From assembly GCA_913055195.1 (NCBI GenBank), contig CAJXJU010000087.1:1-6099 (forward strand): 6,099 nt of DNA. The letters run 5' to 3'. Both the position numbers and the translations under genes were made by a program. The notes under the pieces are model-generated. The model was not told the DNA's origin. It searched no databases and worked only from the letters and a program-made list of their open reading frames with translations. Each line of letters begins with the position of its first letter. The stretch's first letter is position 1. The stretch comes from an uncultured Desulfohalobiaceae bacterium. Lineage in GTDB: Bacteria > Desulfobacterota > Desulfovibrionia > Desulfovibrionales > Desulfonatronovibrionaceae. This document shows, in pieces, positions 1-4,841 of this stretch.

Positions 1-98
1 GATAGTTAAAGTTAAATTTGAAGTATAAAATTCGTTTCGGGTCAATGACATCTAACTGGTTGTAAATTAAGAAGTTTTTGTCATTTGAGCATTAGAAA

Positions 99-140
99 AT
101 TCGGATTTGTTTCGAATTTCGATATTCGGATTTCGAATTT
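99..140. repeat. TTCGAA-rich imperfect tandem repeat
   Basis: Two imperfect copies lie head to tail. ATTCGGATTT occurs at 99-108 and again at 124-133, and TTCGAATTT occurs at 111-119 and again at 132-140; the second unit is shortened between the two motifs. The block is very AT-rich and unlike the coding regions. From general recollection, TTCGAA/ATTCGGA low-complexity stretches of this kind are scattered in intergenic regions of several environmental bacterial groups, including Desulfobacterota; I cannot check this here. The block lies about 100-140 bp upstream of the predicted sigma-54 start site, where activator sites often sit, but the motif matches no known activator site that I recognise. 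The rest of 1-98 is AT-rich, has no open frame from the left edge and shows nothing else recognisable. Confidence 0.7.
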
Positions 141-162
141 AGATGAGATACCCCCGGTACTA

Positions 163-197
163 GTCCCCGCACGGAAAAATTTACTTTTTGCAGGCGA
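163..197 (-). repeat. 35-bp dispersed repeat, copy A (inverted relative to 2130-2164)
   Basis: This segment is, base for base, the reverse complement of 2130-2164, with 35 of 35 positions matching. The match stops abruptly on both sides. It runs from GTCCCCGCACGG to GCAGGCGA and has a poly-A/poly-T core. The GC-rich end looks like the core of REP-type intergenic repeats, which is inference only. This copy lacks the closing 7-bp arm that turns the other copy into a stem-loop. It lies just upstream of the sigma-54 promoter, at roughly -75 to -41 relative to the predicted transcription start, so a role as a protein-binding site cannot be excluded. Confidence 0.9.
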
Positions 198-210
198 CTC
201 ATTTTAATGA

Positions 211-227
211 CTGGCATGGCATTTGCT
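211..227 (+). promoter_or_regulatory. Sigma-54 (RpoN) -24/-12 promoter
   Basis: The bases CTGGCATGGCATTTGCT match the RpoN consensus YTGGCACGRNNNTTGCW at every fixed position except one C-to-T change inside the -24 box, a position where T is common. The invariant GG (213-214) and GC (225-226) are 12 bp apart start to start, which is the obligatory spacing. The predicted transcription start is near 238, giving a leader of about 38 nt before the ATG at 276. Pilus genes are frequently RpoN-dependent in proteobacteria (for example pilA through PilR), so a promoter of this type at the head of this operon makes sense. The cognate enhancer-binding activator is not in the window. Confidence 0.75.
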
Positions 228-278
228 CGTCTCCGGTTATCCTGAAAAAATTTCCCGGGATAAAAGGAGAAGCAAATG
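220..278 (+). promoter_or_regulatory. Inverted repeat covering RBS and start codon of the first gene
   Basis: The left arm 220-242 and right arm 258-278 are complementary. CATTTGCT (220-227) pairs with AGCAAATG (271-278). TCTCC (230-234) pairs with GGAGA (266-270), leaving a 2-nt bulge at 228-229. GG (235-236) faces AA (264-265) as tandem G/A mismatches. TTATCC (237-242) pairs with GGATAA (258-263). That is 19 Watson-Crick pairs around a 15-nt loop, and a few outer pairs (217-219 with 279-281) are also possible. The right arm contains the whole Shine-Dalgarno and the ATG. Transcripts starting at the predicted sigma-54 site (about 238) would lack most of the left arm. Only longer read-through transcripts could therefore form the complete structure. 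Confidence 0.6.
264..269 (+). promoter_or_regulatory. Shine-Dalgarno of gspF-family gene
   Basis: AAGGAG lies 6 nt before the ATG at 276. It is the strongest ribosome-binding site in the window and fixes the start of the first gene. It is part of the right arm of the inverted repeat at 220-278. Confidence 0.85.
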
Positions 279-1502
279 TCAACTTTCAGGTTTAAACTTC
301 TGACAACTGCAGGGGAAATAGAGCAGGGTATTGTTGAACTGCCCTTTTTTGATACCAGTGCCGCTATCAGGTATTTTGAAAGAAGAGGAGCCATAGTTCT
401 TGAAATCAGCAGTATCCCGGAAGCCATTGCCTTTGTCATGCGCCTGCTCAGAAAACGGGCAGTGCGCGTTAAACGTCCAATCCTGGCAGAATTTTTTAAT
501 AGTCTTTCCATGTTGCTTGAGGCGGGAGTGCCTGTTCTGTCCGCGCTGGAAGAACTTGAAGAGGACACAGAGCATCATTTTTTGAAATTAACCATTAAGC
601 TTATATGCACAGATATAGAAGGCGGACAGACATTTGCCGAAGCAGTTGAAAAACATTCACAAATATTTTCGCCAGTTTTATTAAATATGATCAAGGTTGG
701 TGAAGAAACAGGAACTCTGGATAAAATGTTAAAAAAATGTTCTGAGCATGTTCAGCATCTGCATGAAATCATTGGAGGCACAAAACGCGCCCTTATGTAC
801 CCGGCCTTTTTAACTTTGACCGTGATTGGCTCAATGGTCTTCTGGTTCTGGTTTGTCGTGCCCAGAATAGTGGGACTGTTCAAGGATATGGGCATTGCCC
901 TGCCCTTGCCAACAAGGATTTTGCTCTGGCTTTCCAACTTTTTTCAGGCCCACACAGGACAGATGATACTGGTAATTACCACCTTGATATTTACCTTCAT
1001 AACATTACGCCGCGTGTCCTATAATTTCAGATACTACACTGACAGGTTATTACTCAGGATACCTGTTCTATCCACCATTATAGAAACTTCTCTCATTGCC
1101 AGAATAAGTGAATTTTTAGGAATTCTTATTGGCGCGGGAGTAGGTATTTCACGCACCATGAAACTGATTATTGATTCAATAAAAAATGAAGTCTTTAAAG
1201 AAAGATTTACAAGAGTTGACGAAACAATTAAAACCGGTGAAAATCTTTCCACTGCCTTAAAAGAAGCACGGGCCATGCACACCTTTGCCCTGCGCATGAT
1301 TTCAGTTGGCGAGCAAACAGGAAAAATCGAAGAACAAACAGAATATGTGGCAAAAGTATATCGGGACAAACTCAACGCCCTGGTAGAAGTTCTTGGCAAA
1401 ACCCTGGAACCGGCCATGCTGGTCTTTATAGGAATATTATTCGCCATGCTCATCGGCGGGCTGTTGCTGCCAATCTATGACATGATGACAAAATTAAGCT
1501 GA
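276..1502 (+). CDS. Type II secretion/type IV pilus platform protein, GspF/PilC/MshG family
   Basis: This is the polytopic inner-membrane platform on which the assembly ATPase acts to extract and polymerise pilins. At 408 aa it has the normal family length. Two T2SSF domains are visible. The first, at about 68-195, contains SMLLEAGVPVLSALE (78-92) and VGEETGTLDKML (141-152). The second, at about 272-398, contains the matching ILIGAGVGISRTM (283-295) and SVGEQTGKIEEQ (343-354). Membrane segments are predicted at about 176-196 (after the conserved YPAFL), 228-244 and 379-403, ending in the typical LEPAM...GGLLLPIYDMM motif. The start is fixed by AAGGAG 6 nt upstream. It is the first gene after a sigma-54-type promoter. 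The family is certain. Assignment to MshG rather than PilC or GspF rests on the MshL-like secretin downstream, so no gene symbol is given. The partner ATPase is not in the window. Confidence 0.95.
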   Translation: MSTFRFKLLTTAGEIEQGIVELPFFDTSAAIRYFERRGAIVLEISSIPEAIAFVMRLLRKRAVRVKRPILAEFFNSLSMLLEAGVPVLSALEELEEDTEHHFLKLTIKLICTDIEGGQTFAEAVEKHSQIFSPVLLNMIKVGEETGTLDKMLKKCSEHVQHLHEIIGGTKRALMYPAFLTLTVIGSMVFWFWFVVPRIVGLFKDMGIALPLPTRILLWLSNFFQAHTGQMILVITTLIFTFITLRRVSYNFRYYTDRLLLRIPVLSTIIETSLIARISEFLGILIGAGVGISRTMKLIIDSIKNEVFKERFTRVDETIKTGENLSTALKEARAMHTFALRMISVGEQTGKIEEQTEYVAKVYRDKLNALVEVLGKTLEPAMLVFIGILFAMLIGGLLLPIYDMMTKLS

Positions 1503-1510
1503 TACAAAAG

Positions 1511-1556
1511 GTTGCAGATGCGGTTGCAAAAAAAGCGTTTTTGCAACCGCATCAAC
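1511..1556 (+). repeat. Strong hairpin in gene 1 / gene 2 spacer
   Basis: GATGCGGTTGCAAAAA (1517-1532) and its exact complement (1538-1553) form a 16-bp stem with a 5-nt loop (1533-1537). GTT (1511-1513) and AAC (1554-1556) can extend it across a 3-nt bulge. GGTTGCA also occurs twice on the left side (1510-1516 and 1522-1528), allowing an alternative pairing with TGCAACC at 1542-1548. The stem begins 14 nt after the stop of the first gene and ends 23 nt before the next ATG. No T-run follows it on either strand, so it is not a standard intrinsic terminator. Plausible roles are an mRNA 3'-end stabiliser or partial attenuator that sets unequal expression of the platform gene and the downstream genes. 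It could also be a REP-like repeat. Confidence 0.85.
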
Positions 1557-1576
1557 TAAAAAAATGGTGATATAAA

Positions 1577-2146
1577 ATGAGCATTTCAGTCAAATGGCTG
1601 CTAACGATTCTGTTTTTAACGGCGTATGCAACCTCTCTGTTTTTTTTCTCATCCGCTTATAAACAATTTCAAATTGCCATCCATCATAAAAAAGAGCTCC
1701 AGAATCAGCTTGCTGCTTTAAAAAAGCAATTAAAAAAACTTAAATCCAACCCAGAAAAAGTTAAGCGCTGGAAGGCAACCATCCAGAAGTTAGAAAATGC
1801 CCATCTTCATCCTGATCACTGGTTAAAATATCCCTTTATAGTAGATCAGGACATAACCTGGAATCAACTGGCAAATATTGCCTTTATCATCTCTGCTGGA
1901 CATCCTTATGGACAAAAGTATCTGTTTGTGCCAGAATCTTTTGTGCTTATCAAAAAAGATACCAGCGACTCCAGTTCAGATGTTACAGGCCAGAAAAATT
2001 CACAATCTTCAAATGCTCAAAAACCAGCTCAGGATAACTCTCAGAATGAATTATATTCTGTTAAGCTAAAAGGTGCTTTTCTGGTTAAAAAAACAGTAAA
2101 CACTGCTTCTTCAGATAGCAATAAAGAAATCGCCTGCAAAAAGTAA
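1577..2146 (+). CDS. Single-pass membrane coiled-coil protein, possibly PilO/MshJ-like; C-terminus altered by insertion
   Basis: I do not recognise this 189-aa protein by sequence. Residues 1-6 are cytoplasmic, about 7-27 form one membrane segment rich in Phe and Leu, and about 28-75 form a Lys-rich amphipathic coiled coil. A compact region follows at 80-128, with HPDHWLKYPFIVDQDITW and a hydrophobic strand LFVPESFVLI. Next comes a Ser/Gln/Asn-rich linker at 129-155 and a strand-like YSVKLKGAFLVKK (158-170). This architecture and the position between platform and PilN-like genes fit a PilO/MshJ/GspM-type alignment protein facing the periplasm, but the second half of such a domain is not obvious. 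A weak GGTGA lies 6 nt before the ATG. The last six residues (EIACKK) come from a 62-bp insertion. Without it the frame would read SDSNKAKVSNKDEQQFK and stop at 2226, giving 195 aa and overlapping the next gene by 20 nt. Confidence 0.8.
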   Translation: MSISVKWLLTILFLTAYATSLFFFSSAYKQFQIAIHHKKELQNQLAALKKQLKKLKSNPEKVKRWKATIQKLENAHLHPDHWLKYPFIVDQDITWNQLANIAFIISAGHPYGQKYLFVPESFVLIKKDTSDSSSDVTGQKNSQSSNAQKPAQDNSQNELYSVKLKGAFLVKKTVNTASSDSNKEIACKK

Positions 2147-2188
2147 ATTTTTCCGTGCGGGGACAGGCGAACCGCGATAGCAATAAAG
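2114..2188. mobile_element. 62-bp insertion footprint with 13-bp flanking direct repeats
   Basis: GATAGCAATAAAG is present exactly at 2114-2126 and 2176-2188. The 49 bp between the copies (2127-2175) carry the second copy of the 35-bp repeat. They also contain a 7-bp inverted repeat, TCGCCTG (2130-2136) with CAGGCGA (2164-2170), so the inserted piece can fold as a stem-loop. Removing one direct repeat plus the core restores a longer reading frame of gene 2 that overlaps gene 3. That matches the tight packing of the later genes and argues that the piece is a secondary insertion. It encodes no protein. It could be a REP/MITE-like element moved by a transposase elsewhere, with the direct repeats as target-site duplication, or the product of a template-switching event. 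Confidence 0.7.
2130..2164 (+). repeat. 35-bp dispersed repeat, copy B (inverted relative to 163-197)
   Basis: This is an exact reverse complement of 163-197, lying inside the 62-bp insertion. It supplies the last codons and the stop (TAA, 2144-2146) of gene 2. Unlike copy A it is closed by CAGGCGA at 2164-2170, making an inverted-repeat-bounded unit of 41 bp. Confidence 0.9.
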
Positions 2189-2206
2189 CAAAGGTTTCAA
2201 ACAAAG

Positions 2207-4198
2207 ATGAGCAACAATTCAAATAACAGCTCTGATTTACCTGAAATAATTCTGGAACTGGAAGACGAATCTTCACAGGAACCAACTGATCAAACACAAA
2301 AAGAACAGGATTCTTCCATTCCTTCAACACAACCTGACCTGGAAATCAACCCTGACCAGGATAACCAGGCCGGGTTGCATCCTGAAAAGGATGACATGCC
2401 AGATGTTTCCGTGTATCCAGATGAGCCCGTATCTACAAATGAGGAGGAAAATAGAGTTAATTTCAGCATTGAAGACGCCAGGGACAGTGGCGATGATAGT
2501 GCCAATACGCCTGAGCAATTAGAGTTTGTTGATTTGTTTCAAGATACTTTACCAGAGGGCAGGGACCTTCTGGATTCTCCACCGGTTGAATCATTATCAC
2601 CCAACGGCCAGGCAAAGCCTGATCAGCAAGAAACAGAAGAACCAGCACAGGAAAATGAATTATCTCCTGAGGCCGCTGTTGAGACCATCCTGCCGGAACC
2701 ATCAGAAACAAAAGAGGCTCTTTTGCCTGAAAATAAATCTTCAGAACAATCTGAAGAACCAGTATTTCATTTCGAGCCTGAAACACCCGATATCGAGCCT
2801 GAGAGATCAGAAACCGATCAATCACCTCCAGACCGGCAGCAAATTATAGACGAGCTAACAGCAAAAGGCTGGACAGTTTATGAACATCAACGCTGCCGCG
2901 CTTTTGTGCTGGATTGTGAAGAAGGAGCCTTTTTATTGGCCGGCAATACAGTCAGCCAGGGAAAAGACATCAAAAATTTTCCAGAACATCTCTTATACTT
3001 TGTTGACTACTATCAATCGCAGGGGCCAGGAGTAACAACTTTTGACGGCAAGACAAAATACGCTAAAATCCTTATCCAGAAAAAACTGGAACAGGAAGGG
3101 GAACTAAGCGAAGAGTTTGAGCTTCATTTCCTTGCCTCACATAAAATATCAGGCTCAAGAACAGAATTTCTATATCATTTGCTTCCCATAGAAAAACACA
3201 ATGCGCTTTTGCATCTCTGTGCTCAAACCAGACATGGCTTTTTGCTTTTTGACATCACAGTGCTGCTTTATTCCATTCTTGCCAGGACCAGAAACAAAGC
3301 AGCAGCCTTAATTCTCCATCTGCCAGGCTCAGCCCTTTTTCTGGCTGGCAAATTAAGGCAGGGATTTATAGTCAGACGTTTTGTGCTGGCAGAGGGCAAT
3401 GAGCAATCTTTGCTGGACGTGCTTTACGCGTGCTCACAGCTGCTGGGAACAAAGGAATGGGGGAAAACAATTCGCCATATTGACTGGCTGGAGTCTTTAA
3501 CAGCCAATCCCATCTGGCCGGCCAATCCCCCACGGGAGCAAAAATTTCACAGATGGCCCCTTTTTGTTTACGATTTTAATGGACAGCCTTATTTTTCCAG
3601 CCTGCCAGAGGCCATTCGCCGTCTGGATAAAAGACTGGCCTTTAATCCCCGCTCAGAGTTAATCGGTCTTAAAATAGAAAAACTCGAAAAATTTCTCTAT
3701 GCCGCCATATTTGGCCTGACCTGCATGTTTGGCATCAGCGCTTATCAATTCAACAACTCCTGTACGCAACTTGAACAAAACAACATCAACCTGCAACGCC
3801 AGGTCTCCTCTCTGGCCAGGCAGATCAGGATATTGCAAAAACCCCTGCAAAGCATTCATCCCCCATCTAAAGACGAACTGGAACAGATAACCGCCCTTGC
3901 CAGAGACATAAAAAAAGCCACCCTGTCTCCCAGGCTGTCCATTATCTGGAACGATCTGGCGAGCATAACGCCTGAAATATGCAGGATAGGCGCCATAGAC
4001 ATCAAATACCATGACAACCATGTGGAGATAAGGCTGGAAGGCATGATTGTCTCAGACCTGGTCCAGGCGCAATCTATTTTTACATCTTACCTTTCAGCCC
4101 TTGAAAAAAAGAACTTTGTCATTATAAAGAAAAACATTCAATTAAGCCTGGACAACAATCTCTTTAAACTAACCTTAACCAGAAAATACGTGAATTAA
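2207..4198 (+). CDS. Large pilus assembly protein with acidic disordered N-terminus and PilN-like C-terminus (PilM/PilN or MshI-like)
   Basis: This 663-aa inner-membrane protein has three parts. Residues 1-210 are a low-complexity tail rich in Asp, Glu, Gln, Ser and Pro, without Cys, expected to be disordered in the cytoplasm. Residues 211-440 form a globular region. Its stretch ALILHLPGSALFLAGKLRQG (367-386) resembles a degenerate actin-like strand pair of PilM/GspL proteins, but I see no clear nucleotide-binding motifs. Residues 485-663 look PilN-like: a membrane segment at about 494-513, a coiled coil at 516-548, and a periplasmic domain with LSIIWNDLASITPEICRIGA (577-596) and VEIRLEGMIVSDL (606-618). 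The likely role is coupling cytoplasmic events at the ATPase/platform to the periplasmic alignment complex. The start is the only ATG after the in-frame stop at 2144. The ribosome-binding site is weak (AAAGG, 12 nt away), consistent with past coupling to gene 2. The acidic tail is unusual for the family. Confidence 0.8.
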   Translation: MSNNSNNSSDLPEIILELEDESSQEPTDQTQKEQDSSIPSTQPDLEINPDQDNQAGLHPEKDDMPDVSVYPDEPVSTNEEENRVNFSIEDARDSGDDSANTPEQLEFVDLFQDTLPEGRDLLDSPPVESLSPNGQAKPDQQETEEPAQENELSPEAAVETILPEPSETKEALLPENKSSEQSEEPVFHFEPETPDIEPERSETDQSPPDRQQIIDELTAKGWTVYEHQRCRAFVLDCEEGAFLLAGNTVSQGKDIKNFPEHLLYFVDYYQSQGPGVTTFDGKTKYAKILIQKKLEQEGELSEEFELHFLASHKISGSRTEFLYHLLPIEKHNALLHLCAQTRHGFLLFDITVLLYSILARTRNKAAALILHLPGSALFLAGKLRQGFIVRRFVLAEGNEQSLLDVLYACSQLLGTKEWGKTIRHIDWLESLTANPIWPANPPREQKFHRWPLFVYDFNGQPYFSSLPEAIRRLDKRLAFNPRSELIGLKIEKLEKFLYAAIFGLTCMFGISAYQFNNSCTQLEQNNINLQRQVSSLARQIRILQKPLQSIHPPSKDELEQITALARDIKKATLSPRLSIIWNDLASITPEICRIGAIDIKYHDNHVEIRLEGMIVSDLVQAQSIFTSYLSALEKKNFVIIKKNIQLSLDNNLFKLTLTRKYVN

Positions 4199-4200
4199 CC

Positions 4201-4839
4201 ATGCACAAATTACGCGTGCACGCTGTTACAAGATTTATTCTCCTGCTGACCATGATGGCTGGTGCTGTTTATTTTTCCATTTATCAAATCCAGAACATCA
4301 TAATACCACCTCTCAGAGCTGCTTCCACTCAAAAAATTCAGCAACTTCCCCATGATGACACAATCAATCTTTTTATAGAAGCAGCAGACCTTCTTAATCT
4401 GCCGCCATCTGCATCTTCACCAGCAACGCTCAAGATTGATCCATCCCTGCTGAAACAAAAAACGCAAACCAGAGTTACTCTTGCCCTGCAACTGATTTTT
4501 GCTGGCAACAAAAAATACGTGCTGATTAACGACCAATTTTACACCATCAATGACGTGCTTCCAGATGGGCGCAGGATCAAGGATATTAATGACGAAGGAG
4601 TTGTTCTTTCGTCTTCTGGCAAGCCAGCAGAGCTTCTGGCCTGGGCACCGCCTTTAAAGGTGGAGCTGAAAAAATCAGCAGCCCTGGCTGCTGCTTCATC
4701 TGCCAGTGCTGCTCAGGCCCAACCTTCATCAGCGCGGCAACAACAAATCGCGTCTTCCAACCAGACCTCAAGCATCAATGTCAATCAGGCTCTGGAATTA
4801 TTAAAAAATTTGCAAAATATAAATGGAAAAGGGAAATAG
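4201..4839 (+). CDS. Bitopic periplasmic protein with GspC/GspB/PilP/MshK-like domain
   Basis: The 212-aa product has a short basic cytoplasmic N-terminus, one membrane segment (about 11-30), a Pro-containing linker, a small periplasmic domain and a low-complexity tail. Residues 92-148 contain VTLALQLIFAGNKKYVLIND followed by QFYTINDVLPDGRRIKDIND and EGVVLSSSG. This is the beta-rich pattern of the homology region shared by GspC, GspB, PilP and MshK: a hydrophobic strand, a 'no bigger than one loop' turn, a 'G/D...V' strand and a 'dGV.L...G' strand. Such domains bind the secretin's periplasmic N-domains and link it to the inner-membrane complex. Residues 158-195 are Ala/Ser/Gln-rich and probably flexible. 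The gene begins 2 nt after the previous stop, with no good ribosome-binding site, so translational coupling is likely. By position it corresponds to MshK, although MshK proteins are usually shorter. Confidence 0.8.
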   Translation: MHKLRVHAVTRFILLLTMMAGAVYFSIYQIQNIIIPPLRAASTQKIQQLPHDDTINLFIEAADLLNLPPSASSPATLKIDPSLLKQKTQTRVTLALQLIFAGNKKYVLINDQFYTINDVLPDGRRIKDINDEGVVLSSSGKPAELLAWAPPLKVELKKSAALAAASSASAAQAQPSSARQQQIASSNQTSSINVNQALELLKNLQNINGKGK

Positions 4840-4841
4840 GT

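Noticed and set aside
204..226. Short minus-strand ORF (ATGCCATGCC..., 7 codons) preceded by GGAGACGAGC
   Set aside because: It is the mirror image of the gene 1 start created by the inverted repeat. It encodes only seven codons, and the same bases are better explained as the sigma-54 promoter and the left hairpin arm.
92..568. Minus-strand open frame of 158 codons overlapping the leader and the first gene
   Set aside because: It begins with a serine run and ends inside the TTCGAA repeat. It lies antisense to a clear GspF-family gene and has no recognisable domain.
1517..1553. Intrinsic terminator after the gspF-family gene
   Set aside because: The stem is strong, but no T-run follows it on the plus strand (AACTAAAAAAATGG) or on the minus strand, so transcription is expected to continue into gene 2.
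4676..4693. CAGCAGCC / GGCTGCTG palindrome inside gene 4
   Set aside because: It falls in Ala/Ser codons of a low-complexity tail where GCN and CTG codons easily create such pairs; no regulatory context.
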